From the NCBI GenBank assembly GCA_003427395.1, contig BFEA01000096.1, forward strand, positions 1,873,929-1,937,928: DNA of 64,000 bases, written 5' to 3'. This document shows, one piece after another, positions 34,201 to 43,687 of the stretch. Each line of letters starts with the position of its first letter. The stretch's first letter is position 1. The translations under genes were made by a program, and so were the position numbers. This DNA comes from Chara braunii. Lineage: Eukaryota > Streptophyta > Charophyceae > Charales > Characeae. The notes below the pieces were generated by a model that saw nothing but the letters and a program-made list of their open reading frames with translations, was not told where the DNA came from and did no database searches.

Positions 34201-35535
34201 GGGGGAAAACTTTGGGCCAAAGAAAGAAGAAGAAGGTGAAAAGAAGGAGGAAGAGATATTTTTCACTTCTGAAGAATACGATGGAAGTTATCAGGAGATT
34301 GGTAAGAGGATGAAAAAAGAACAGCTAAAGGAATATTATTGTAAAAAGTCAAAGAAGAAGTTCAGATTAAAAAGAGGACATCTCTTTGTGGATGGTAAGG
34401 GAGGACTACCTCTACTAAGAGTGGTCTGTGGTAAAGAGAGACAATGAGAGATAATTGTTGTTCTACAAGAGGGGGTTGCAAGTGGCCACAGAGCTGCTGA
34501 GGCAACCTACTCTAAGACTGTCAAACTTTACTTCTGGTCTGGCATGAGAGACATGATTTTAAGATTTTGTAAGTCATGTGTGTCATGCTAGAAGAGGTCT
34601 ACTACAAGAATGATTGAACCTCTATTTTCCACTATTCTAGTGGAGCCAGGAAGTCGAGTTCATTTAGATCTCATCATCATGTCATTAGGCAAGGGCGGGA
34701 TGAAATATATACTGAACATGAAAGATAATTTCTTTGGATATGTTGAGGCAAGAACTCTGAAAAGGAAGACTGTCGAGTAAGTGACTGGCTGGATAGAGGA
34801 AGTCTATCTCAAGTATCCTTTTATCAAAGAATTTGTCTCAGACAGAGGATCAGAGTTCATAAATGAGATTGTAAGAACAACCACTCTCAAGCGAATTTGT
34901 CAAAGATAATTTCTAAAAAAGACTACTTACAATCCTCAAGCGAATGCCCCAGTCGACAACAGAGGTCACAAGACCTTTAAAGATTCATTGGCCAAGTAAT
35001 GTGAAAGAAATCTTAGTAATTGGTCAAAAGTATTAAGAACTGTTGTCTATGCTGACAACATAACAGTCAAGAGGACTAACTGGCTATGCTCCATTTACTA
35101 TGTGGTATGACCGATATGCTACACTGCCTATTGAGAACATAGTCAAGACATGGTCAAGTCAAGAGAGTGACAGAGACTATTCTATTTCAGAACTCCTTCA
35201 GATCAGAATGAGACAAATATCGGAGGTTGATCAAGCAGTGATGGATGCTGCAGAGAGAATGTCATCCAGTAGATTATTAGATCAAGAGAGATGTAACAAG
35301 AAAAGATATATAAAAAAAGAGAAATTGAAAGTTGGTGACGTTGTTCTTCTATTGGACAGTTTTCTTGAGACTCAGTGGACTAAACGATTGGAGCCCAGAT
35401 GGCTTGATCCTTACAGAATCACAGGAGAAGCAGAAGGCAAAGTTTATGAGATATCAGAAACGAATGGATTCAGGGTTCATGACATGGTGTGAGGGTCAAG
35501 ACTTTGTAAGTTTATTTTCAGAGACCCTGATCTAA
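31280..35535 (+). pseudogene. Ty3/gypsy Pol polyprotein (element 2), broken with lost active sites
   Basis: A linker matching that of element 1 (VITKVLEETQ, then LVPKLREELKKL) leads to protease at about 31980-32330, RT at about 32700-33400, RNase H at 33440-33960 and integrase at 34440-35520. Protease reads DYVAEM at 32052 where DSGAEM is expected. RT reads YIDN at 33090-33101 in place of YIDD. Integrase has VDNRGH at about 34952 in place of VERGH, so the catalytic Glu is lost. Stops include TAA 33704, TGA 33871, TAA near 33904, TGA 34446, TAG near 34591 and TAA near 34779; frameshifts occur near 31850 and 33080. The tail GSRLCKFIF matches GTRLKKFEA of element 1. Confidence 0.88.
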
Positions 35536-35948
35536 TCTCTACAATGACCACACAAAGAGGAAGAAAGGGTCAACCATCCAAGTGAGAGAACAGTTCCCGA
35601 GAACTGAGAGAGAGTACAGTAAGACAATGAGAGAGAAAGACTGAACATTCAGTATACAGTAATCGTTTTTTGCATGGTCAATTCATCACTTCAATTTTTC
35701 AGCATGTCGCTTAATTTTCTGTTTCAGCAAGCAACAGAGTTAATGAGATCAACATTTTTTTGGATGCAGTGCTATAGTCGATCCATGAGTGTCAAGTCCC
35801 TAAGAGTGGGGAAACAACTGTGAGATACAGTTTTCATGAGTATTGACGCAGTGTCAAGAATCTGAGGAACTCATGGCTGTGACACATCAGAGGATATAAT
35901 CAGTGTTATTCTTATGATAAAGATAAATGTATGATGGGCATAAAGAAG
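35536..35948. other. non-coding stretch after integrase
   Basis: A short basic reading frame (MTTQRGRKGQPSK) starts at 35544 in frame with the pol tail and stops at once. It resembles in position only the gag-like ORF after integrase in element 1. Nothing else was recognised. Confidence 0.35.
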
Positions 35949-36350
35949 TTCAGTTCTGTCTGATTAAGAGTTGTCAGCAGAAGGACTTCGTGTCTCTTGA
36001 CTAAGTTGTCAATCCAATAAATTCAGAAGAGGACAGGTATGAAGAAGTCCACCTTTACTTGACTGAGAGTTGTGAGTAGAGGGACTTCGTGTTTCTGACT
36101 AAGTTGCTTGTCTTCACTAAGATGAGAGAAGGGACCTCTCTGAGATCAGCATTTCAGTATTTCCTTGGGATTGACGGGGCGTCTCTTGGAAAAGAAATTC
36201 CCAGCAGAGGGAAGGAACCTCTCTGGGGCCAGCACTGAGCATCCTTTTTGAGACTGAAGGAAGGTCCCTGGCAAGGGCTTGATGCTGGTTATCATGTTGT
36301 TGTCCAGTGCCTCTTGAGACTGAAGGGACGTCTCTTGAGAAATGTTTGTC
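35949..36350 (+). repeat. imperfect tandem repeats downstream of pol 2
   Basis: A unit with AGAGTTGTCAGCAGAAGGAC and TTGACTAAGTTG at 35949-36010 recurs about 100 bp later (36048-36110). A second repeat family, GAGACTGAAGGGACGTCTCT-like, appears near 36170, 36250 and 36312. Confidence 0.6.
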
Positions 36351-36439
36351 ATGTTATGGGGCATTGGCAGTCTGCTTGTGGTTAATAGTACGCTTGCTTG
36401 ATTGTCTGTGTCTGGGATCTTCTTCTCTAACCTAAAGAT

Positions 36440-36985
36440 GCATTGATTGTTGGGGTCAGCCAGAGCCTTACCGCAGTAGGTTGCAATCCGGTGGGGTCAG
36501 CAGGTCCCCGACGTGAGTGTCGAATTCCGTAGTTGATTGAGGCTAAGACTCCGGGGGTCTGGCCTATGAGGTCGAAAGGGGTTGGCTGAAACTCTACCGC
36601 AGTCAGAGGATGCAATCCAGTGAGGTTCGCCAGAGCCTGGAACGGTGGGTAGACCGGGTCCCACGTTCAAAAATATGGGCGGGGCAGCCAGCGCCTAAGG
36701 CCAAAAACTGGTGGGTGAGTCAGTCCCTGACCGCAGTGGTCAAATCCGGGTTCGGGACAGTTTGACTGATGGGGGATCTACTGTCATAGGGTGACCAGAC
36801 CCGCTATAGTTCGGGTGTCCTGGCGAGAGTGCCAAAGGGCTACCATACTCGAGTAGTGGGTATGCTGGTCCTGACCTGGAGGCAGGTCAAAGGGGTTGTC
36901 AAGACAAATGGTCTGACTAGTCCTGGCCTGAGGCGGGCCGAATAGGGTATGTCATATTCCTGGCCAGTGGTGGGTCAAAACCAAG
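36440..36985 (+). repeat. hairpin array with changing stems (about 50-70 bp spacing)
   Basis: Short stems with different sequences recur: TGACC/GGTCA (36728-36742), ACCCG/CGGGT (36799-36816), GGC/GCC (36822-36833), CATAC/GTATG near 36845-36864, GACCT/AGGTC (36873-36888) and GGCC/GGCC (36925-36939). Most are preceded by CCTG or CC and followed by AAAGGGG- or AAATCCGG-like sequence. Confidence 0.6.
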
Positions 36986-37198
36986 GCAATCAATAACTCT
37001 TGGGTGTGAAGAATTGTCTATATTAGTTTTATTATTTTTATTATTTTATTATTTTATTTTATTATGGGTTTTCTTTTGTTTACTTGTTGCTTGGCTGATA
37101 ATTGTCGGGAGGCCTGCTTATTGGGGCATAGTCTGTTGTCTGTGGAACTCGCTGTTTTGCAGGTATATAAAGACTTATCTGAAGTTCCCTGTCCAAAG

Positions 37199-37360
37199 AA
37201 AAGAGAAGGGGTTTGGTATCCCCTCCCTTTAATTTGAGAAGTTGAGGAGATGCCTCACTCAGATGAGAGAAATAAAACAGGGTTTGGTATCCCCTTAGTC
37301 ACTTGAGAAGTTGAGAATATATCTCACTCAAGCCAGATAACAGAAAAAGGGTTTGGTATG
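37199..37360 (+). repeat. about 75-bp tandem repeat with GGGTTTGGTATC
   Basis: Three units carry GGGTTTGGTATCCCC or GGGTTTGGTATGC, then TTGAGAAGTTGAG and CACTCA(G/A). The same GGGTTTGGTATC string stands immediately before copy B at 38514-38526. Confidence 0.65.
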
Positions 37361-37669
37361 CTCTACATCGAACATGGCAGACTAGATGAGTACCACAAGC
37401 ATTAGTATCTGATTGGCAGTACCTCCAACTTTGCAGCCAAAATCGAGGCTGAGATAACCTTTTTCTGCCGTAAAATTCAGACTGAGAAACTGATTTTGAA
37501 AACAGTAAGAGATCAAAGTCAACAGCAGATGAAAAATCCTTCTTAAATTTATTTGGTGGCCAACAAGCGGCCTGGTTCACAAGGAACCTGCGTCCCCGGC
37601 CTCCAGGTATTTAAACTTCTAAGTCAGGGGAACTGCGGAATTGACTGAAAAATCCAGAAAAGAGAAGGC
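37361..37669. other. non-coding stretch, nothing recognised
   Basis: No shared repeat, RNA gene or domain-bearing ORF was found on either strand. Confidence 0.35.
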
Positions 37670-38140
37670 TCAAAGATTCAAAGAGAAGGCCTCGTGCTTA
37701 TACAGGAGATAGAAGATGACAATGAATTCAACCTGAAGTAAGATGAGGAGAAAGAAAATGCAAGAAAGGGTACAACTATTAGTATGAGGAGAGGAAGAGA
37801 CTACACAGGGATTAGAGGGTGAGACAACCAGTATTAGAGCCCTACTCGCCGGAGGGGTAGTGGGAGCTCTGGGTGAATAGGGAGGAGAAGAAGTGTTTGG
37901 CAAGCCATAGCACGCCTCAAACTTTTTCTGGAAATACTCTATCTTATCCGGAGATGGAGTCCTCTCAAACCAACTAGGTGGGGGATGGCGTAGGTAAGGT
38001 CGGGAGTATGTGCCATAACCCCGCCCTTCGTCTTCCTCCTCCGAGCTATGCTCGCGTCTTGCACGAGGCGGCGGCTCGTCACGAGCCTTCCCTGCCCTTC
38101 CTCCCCTTCCTCTGCCCTGACCTGTACGTGCTTCAGGCAT
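37670..38140 (-). CDS. hypothetical basic/Pro-rich protein N-terminal exon
   Basis: ATG at 38140 starts MPEARTGQGRGRGGRAGKAR. It continues with a Ser/Glu-rich patch and RTPSPDKIEYFQKKFEACYG, then a Pro-rich SPPYSPRAPTTPP segment. Beyond that the frame becomes hydrophobic and probably non-coding, so the real exon may end near 37840. A TATAAAATA box and a possible leader intron lie upstream on the same strand. The RG-rich start resembles retroelement gag N-termini, but I recognise no domain. It could be a host gene exon or the head of a minus-strand retroelement. Confidence 0.45.
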   Translation of the reverse strand: MPEARTGQGRGRGGRAGKARDEPPPRARREHSSEEEDEGRGYGTYSRPYLRHPPPSWFERTPSPDKIEYFQKKFEACYGLPNTSSPPYSPRAPTTPPASRALILVVSPSNPCVVSSSPHTNSCTLSCIFFLLILLQVEFIVIFYLLYKHEAFSLNL

Positions 38141-38288
38141 GGTGAAGAGAGGGGCAACAGCTAGGAAGAAAGTAAGAGACAAAGGAGGTCGTACTAAGGG
38201 TAGAGATTAGGAAGAAAACTGAAAGAATAAAGGAGGACCTACTATTAAAAAGAAAGAATAAGTGTAGCGGCGGAAGCGAAAATGATGA

Positions 38289-38291
38289 ACT
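38289..38291 (-). other. candidate 3' splice site in the leader of the minus-strand ORF
   Basis: On the minus strand TTCTTCTTTTTTCTTTTGCAG ends at 38290, a strong pyrimidine tract plus CAG. A leader exon would resume about 150 bases before the ATG at 38140. Confidence 0.35.
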
Positions 38292-38463
38292 GCAAAAGAA
38301 AAAAGAAGAAAATTAATTGCGCAGATCACACAGGGTAGCTGCGAGCGGTAAGAAAGAAAACGCGAGCGCTTTAAGAATGTGAAAACCAGTTAGAGCAGAA
38401 ACTGCAATACAGACTTCGCCGCGAGTCTCAACGAAAAGGAGTAGATGTACTACCAGCACGGGC

Positions 38464-38472
38464 TATTTTATA
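38464..38472 (-). promoter_or_regulatory. TATA box candidate TATAAAATA
   Basis: On the minus strand GGTATAAAATAGCC lies about 320 bases upstream of the ATG at 38140, with a candidate leader intron between. Position and match suit an RNA polymerase II core promoter. Confidence 0.45.
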
Positions 38473-39072
38473 CCTGTTGCGTATGCGTTTTGACCCACCG
38501 GGGACGCTGGGTGGGGGTTTGGTATCATGTCGGAGGGCTCGGTGTCCCGGTCCTCCTCTGCGGACCAAGTCCCTACTTGGTATCAGTCTCTTGCTCCGAT
38601 GTCGCGGCTTGTAGGCATGTTTCCGAACCTCTACGATTCCCACTACCCGGGTTGTACCTTGACGTGGACCGGTCCGGTTGGTGCCTGCCTCAGTAAAAAG
38701 GAGGGTGATCCACATGACTTTCCTTTGGTCCACGCAGGCTCGGCGCCCTGCTGCACAGCAGCGCATTACCGGCCTGTAGCCGTGGTAGCCGTCGGGTTCG
38801 CCCTAAGACGCGAAGGTAGAGGGACGGGCGCGGTCTTTTCTACCGCGCGCCGAGTGCCCCTCCGCCAGATTATGGGTTAGATGCATGATACAGATCATTG
38901 TCAAAAGGAAGGGGCTGAATAAAAGAAATAAAATAAAGCAGAATGTAAAAGTGAAAAGAAGCCTAAGCATCTGGGCGGCACACGGGTCAATGCCTTTGCT
39001 TTAATTCGAAGTAATGCAGCGACCACTGGTCACTGTGTGAGTCTGTGTCGCTGAGTTTTCTTTTTCTCTTTT

Positions 39073-39125
39073 ATTATCATTAGTATCATTATTATAATAT
39101 TATCATTATTATCATTATGATTATG

Positions 39126-39164
<39 letters not shown>

Positions 39165-39165
39165 T
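39073..39165 (+). repeat. (ATT)n microsatellite in copy B
   Basis: TTATTA-type tract with GATTAT interruptions, homologous to 19488-19573. Confidence 0.85.
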
Positions 39166-39849
39166 TACCGATTTCTCAGGCGCGGTTTTCCTTTCGGTCC
39201 CCTGTCACTTCGAAGGGCAGGCCAACTGTTCATTTTGAACCTTGATCGCCTTCCTCTGGATGATTTGAATGGATGAACGCCGCGCGGTGGGACCCCAAAA
39301 GGGGGGCGACCCGCGGCCGCATTAGTAGGAGGCTTATCACCCTCCTAAGTGGAGAGTCATAATCCCCCTCCTTGCCATCGGACACCGGTACCCGGTGACT
39401 ATAATCCGACGTTTCCTTTTAGACCAGGAGGGTTGTCGGTCAGTGTCCCGTTATGGGACCCATGCATAGGTGGCGGTCACTTCGTGCGGAAAGTCGGCGC
39501 AATGACTGTTGGTGTCCTCTCTCCTGATTTTTCCTTTTGTTTTATTTTCGTTTTATTTCGCTAATTTGTGAGTTACAGTTTTACTGGGAAATTTGAATGC
39601 TGGAGTCTGGTTTGTAGCTCTCCCGTTCAGAGCACAGGGATCACGGTGGGAAGCAACCTTATAAAGCGAGGGTGGGCTTGCCAGTTAAGTCGCACCTCAC
39701 TCTGAGCTTGGGCTACCTCGTTGCGCCGGGTAGTAGTGAGCCCGAAGGAGAGGGCTGACCAGTGTAGTGAGTGTAGGAGAACGTTTGAGTGTCCGGCCTT
39801 GTGTATGGGGACGGCTATCTAGAAGCCAATATCTTTGAAAAGGGCAACC

Positions 39850-40428
39850 ATGGTGCGAAGCAGCGGGTTGTATGGCTATAGACCGAGGTGCATCCAGTCC
39901 CTCTACAAATGGGAGCGGATGTCAGGGGACGGACCTACAGTGACGGTCGTGCTAGACTACAACTACGGAAAGGGGGAGTTGAAGCTGAAGATAAACGTAG
40001 AAGGGGGGAGAGAGGAAGAAATGAGGGTGGACCCGACCCAGCAGATGGCGATTACTGAGGCTAGATACCGCGTAGAAAGGAGGTGCAGACGGGACAGGGT
40101 CACGGACGAGATGAGAGTGACTGTCGCGTACCTAGACAAGGCGACATCCACGGATACGGCAGAGCGGGAGCAGCAAGACCAGGACCGGGACACTGAGGCT
40201 GAGAGCGACGCAAGTGACCTGAACGCGGAGACCCAGTCCTGGCATGGACAGGACCAGTGGCGTCGGGACCACCCTCCCACTGAATTAGTGGAGAGTGGCC
40301 AGAGGCCAACTCGAGACGACGAAGAGACCAACGGGGCTAGACGGAAAAGCGTGGGAGTCAACTCACGAAAGTGTGAGTGCACGAGAAGTGTGAATGGATG
40401 CGAGAAAGAGGAGCTGCTATGCGGTTGA
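39850..40428 (+). CDS. conserved hypothetical protein in repeat copy B
   Basis: ATG at 39850 opens a 192-residue frame starting MVRSSGLYGYRPR. A moderately conserved core (VVLDYNYGKGELKLKINVEG, then ITEARYRVERRCRRD) is followed by a highly charged tail rich in Asp, Glu and Arg. No signal peptide, membrane segment or known domain is visible. Copy A has the same ORF with a 4-base difference that shifts frame after about 100 residues. An ORF inside a candidate LTR is unusual. Whether it is expressed cannot be judged. Confidence 0.5.
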   Translation: MVRSSGLYGYRPRCIQSLYKWERMSGDGPTVTVVLDYNYGKGELKLKINVEGGREEEMRVDPTQQMAITEARYRVERRCRRDRVTDEMRVTVAYLDKATSTDTAEREQQDQDRDTEAESDASDLNAETQSWHGQDQWRRDHPPTELVESGQRPTRDDEETNGARRKSVGVNSRKCECTRSVNGCEKEELLCG

Positions 40429-42391
40429 CGTCCTCACCGATGAAGGGACGAGCGGACTATCAAGAAGGGGAGGACAAGCGAGAGAAGAGGGAGACAACGT
40501 AATAGCTATGTTCAAGAATGGGAGAAGAGAGAGGTTCATAGGTTAACGAGTGTCGACTAATCTCTGGGTGAGAGATAAGCAACTACAGGGGCGCGGGTAT
40601 ATGTGATCAGAAGGGAGAGTGAGAGGGAGTATCAGCAGAAGACAATCGGGTCGCCTCCACTGCGAAGGTTGTCTGGTGATCATGATCACAGCTGCTAGTG
40701 GCACACTTGGTTCTTGCTATGTACTTGGGCGTGGCTTTTATCTTGTCACCACCGTGATTGGGGCGAGCATCTCTTGGTGCTGATTCGTGACCACCAATAT
40801 GCCCCTTTAAAAATGAGTATGTGGAAGGAGGGTCCGTGTGAGCGCTTCGGATGACTCATGCTTGATTAGAGTGCGAAGAGGTCACGCAAGAAGAGACGAG
40901 GTTGCGCGTGAAAAAGGGAAGATCCAGGTGCGTTCTGCATAGCCTGTGAGGGATTGGCACGATGCTGCACTAGCCAACTTACGCTAGGATAGGTGCCAAT
41001 AAACAAAAGAAAAAGGGGTGGGAGTCGTGCCCTCTAATTTTGGTTGACGACAGTTATTCTTGTGCATGGTTTGATTAGTGAGATACAATGGGGTGATAGG
41101 GACGTGCCGGGAAATGAGAGTTCAGCGGTTGCACACTAAATAGTTGCCTTGAGATTTCGCCCTCCCCGAGAGTAAGACAAGCATGTTTTCTTCGTCGACG
41201 TTTTTCAGTATGGATGTGAGACAATTACCCTTTTTTCTTGATTTAGTGTTGTGTGAGCTAGCCTTGTTTCAGCTACTCATTAAGATGGTGTAGATGGGGG
41301 ATTGTGCTAAGTGCGAGTTACAAACGAGCCCTTACTAGGCTGAGTGAAAAATATCCGTCTGACAAGTATAAGCGAAATAGCGACGCCTGTGGCAACAACC
41401 ATGAGGTGATGTGGCTACTTCATACATTTAAGCGCGTATAAGAGATAAGTGACAACGTAAGAGAAATGTCAGTTTAAACCGAGGATTAAGGTACGTGCTA
41501 ATTACGAAGATTGATTTCAACGGATAAGAGTCTACTGGATCGGATGGGTGCAAGGGCCTCGCGAGTGTCCGTCAAAGTTTGACATATTTTAAGATGTACC
41601 TTTTGTCATGAACGGTGCATGTTACATGATTGTGTGCGTGATTGTCTTTTGCTTGGTCGTGAGAGAGAGGAGAAAACTTTGGAACGGGGGGAGTCAGCCG
41701 CGAGAATGCAATCTAATCTTGTTCTAAGTACACCGGGACTTATGGTCGATTCTATGAGAAGTATTAAATGTAGCGGTTATTGTTAGCTCCGTTCGCTACC
41801 CCTTGTGTATTCACATGTGGCGGATGGTCAGACATCTCCTTTCTCATCCGGGCAAGTCAGAAGTAACCAAAGGTGTGTACCTCACGTGTGATAAATATAA
41901 TCAGCAGGGACAATCACGGATAGAAAAAAAAGAATAATTGTTGTTTATTGGAAAGATAATGGGCGAGCAATGAGGGCGAACGAACGAGGTTGCTACTGCG
42001 GAGCTCTGAGTCCTTTTCTCCTAAGTTTCTCTTCTACTTTGCTCCTGTATCCTAGCAAGCAGGCGTCTCCCAACTGACGAGTTGCTTGGACTGGTGCCGT
42101 TCGCAATTTCACAAGCACAAAGCAATGATAGGAAAGGCCTGACCCAAACAAGCGATAATTTTCGCTACTTGCGATCAGATTGAAAAGAGACCCTACCTAG
42201 TAACGACTTCACTCGGTGGGTCTGGGTTTTCAGAAGGGATAAAGACACGCCGGTGTTCCTCCCTTATTTGGTTGATGAGGAAAAAGAAGTGATATTGAAG
42301 AGAACCGCCTACCTTCTTGCTAAGTTTCTATTTGATGGTGATTAAATGGTCATGCACTGTCTTTGTCATGCTAACGGTGGGTTTATACATA

Positions 42392-42425
<34 letters not shown>
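40429..42425. other. non-coding body of repeat copy B
   Basis: Aligns with 22340-24300 of copy A. No ORF conserved between copies was recognised. Confidence 0.45.
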
Positions 42426-42428
<3 letters not shown>

Positions 42429-42651
42429 CTAGGCGGCCATGTTGTGCCTCTAGTGCCAGCGGCGTGTCTGGAGTGTATTTTTTGGCTGTGACAGACCTTT
42501 CTTTGTTTCGTGGATGTTTTGTTGGCTTGTGATGGGGTGTGAACCGACAGTCTGTAGAGTTTCCCATCTGGTGTGGGTGAGGGATAGTCTACTTTGATTT
42601 TGGTTAAGATAGATTATCATTTACAGTGTAATCAGTGAGGGGATTCTGCAG

Positions 42652-42703
42652 ACTGTTGAGGGTTCACCCTCCTGATGAGTCGGTGAAAATCCGACAAAAC
42701 AGT
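42652..42703 (+). ncRNA. hammerhead ribozyme (type III), left repeat, G12 mutated
   Basis: Stem III is ACTG (42652-42655) with CAGT (42700-42703). The cleavage triplet is GTT, ending at 42657. Stem I is GAGGG/CCCTC closed by TTCA (42658-42671). Core CTGATGA (42672-42678) is intact. Stem II is GTCGG/CCGAC (42679-42695). The second core segment reads AAAA (42696-42699) where GAAA is required, so the catalytic G12 position is A. Probably inactive. Confidence 0.85.
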
Positions 42704-42805
42704 TTGTCACAGCCCCTCGTTTGTTGTCCTCTTCTCTCTCTCTGCCTACGGTTTACCGGGCAGTTCTGTTTGTGACGATATATACTACGACTTCGCTAGC
42801 TTCCT

Positions 42806-43464
42806 NNNNNNNNNNNNNNNNNNNNNNNNNNNNNNNNNNNNNNNNNNNNNNNNNNNNNNNNNNNNNNNNNNNNNNNNNNNNNNNNNNNNNNNNNNNNNNN
42901 NNNNNNNNNNNNNNNNNNNNNNNNNNNNNNNNNNNNNNNNNNNNNNNNNNNNNNNNNNNNNNNNNNNNNNNNNNNNNNNNNNNNNNNNNNNNNNNNNNNN
43001 NNNNNNNNNNNNNNNNNNNNNNNNNNNNNNNNNNNNNNNNNNNNNNNNNNNNNNNNNNNNNNNNNNNNNNNNNNNNNNNNNNNNNNNNNNNNNNNNNNNN
43101 NNNNNNNNNNNNNNNNNNNNNNNNNNNNNNNNNNNNNNNNNNNNNNNNNNNNNNNNNNNNNNNNNNNNNNNNNNNNNNNNNNNNNNNNNNNNNNNNNNNN
43201 NNNNNNNNNNNNNNNNNNNNNNNNNNNNNNNNNNNNNNNNNNNNNNNNNNNNNNNNNNNNNNNNNNNNNNNNNNNNNNNNNNNNNNNNNNNNNNNNNNNN
43301 NNNNNNNNNNNNNNNNNNNNNNNNNNNNNNNNNNNNNNNNNNNNNNNNNNNNNNNNNNNNNNNNNNNNNNNNNNNNNNNNNNNNNNNNNNNNNNNNNNNN
43401 NNNNNNNNNNNNNNNNNNNNNNNNNNNNNNNNNNNNNNNNNNNNNNNNNNNNNNNNNNNNNNNN
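42806..43464. other. scaffold gap (659 N) inside the retrozyme-like element
   Basis: Unknown sequence. Translations across it are meaningless. The right LTR begins inside it. Confidence 0.95.
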
Positions 43465-43526
43465 TACTTTGATTTTGGTTAAGGTAGATTATCATTTACA
43501 TTGTAATCACTGAGGGAATTCTGCAG

Positions 43527-43578
43527 ACTGTTGAGGGTTCAGCCTCCTTATGAGTCGGTGAAACTCCGACGAAACAGT
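43527..43578 (+). ncRNA. hammerhead ribozyme (type III), right repeat, G5 mutated
   Basis: Stem III is ACTG (43527-43530) with CAGT (43575-43578). The cleavage triplet is GTT. Stem I is GAGG/CCTC (43533-43546). The first core segment reads CTTATGA (43547-43553), changing G5 to T. Stem II is GTCGG/CCGAC (43554-43570) and GAAA (43571-43574) is intact. The core defect differs from that in the left copy, so the ancestral consensus was intact. Confidence 0.85.
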
Positions 43579-43656
43579 TTGTCACAGCCCCTCGTTTGTT
43601 GTCCTCTTCTCTCTCTCTGCCTACGGTTTACCGGGCAGTTCTGTTTGTGACGATAT

Positions 43657-43687
<31 letters not shown>

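Larger units (their letters stand above)
27872..35535 (+). mobile_element. Ty3/gypsy LTR retrotransposon 2, heavily decayed
   Basis: In order: PBS-like site, a multi-module ORF of unknown function, gag with CCHC knuckle, protease, RT, RNase H and integrase, all on the plus strand. An extra ORF ahead of gag is known in giant plant Ty3 elements of the Ogre type; that comparison is inference. Stops and frameshifts throughout, plus lost catalytic residues in protease, RT and integrase, show it is dead. Its LTRs are unresolved. It is flanked by the large repeats A and B, but the PBS position argues against A being its 5' LTR. Confidence 0.8.
42428..43660 (+). mobile_element. retrozyme-like non-autonomous LTR element with hammerhead motifs
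   Basis: About 195 bases are repeated directly on both sides of a 659-N gap (42591-42784 and 43465-43660). Each repeat contains a hammerhead ribozyme fold. The left repeat may extend to 42428, giving an LTR near 350 bp. Copy A has an uninterrupted (TA)n tract here, so this is an insertion. A size near 1.2 kb, if the gap length is right, and LTRs near 350 bp with type III hammerheads match plant retrozymes. The TA-rich target hides the target-site duplication, and no clear PBS is visible. Confidence 0.8.

Noticed and set aside
42721-43495. ORFs of about 240-250 codons on both strands
   Set aside because: They consist almost wholly of the N gap.
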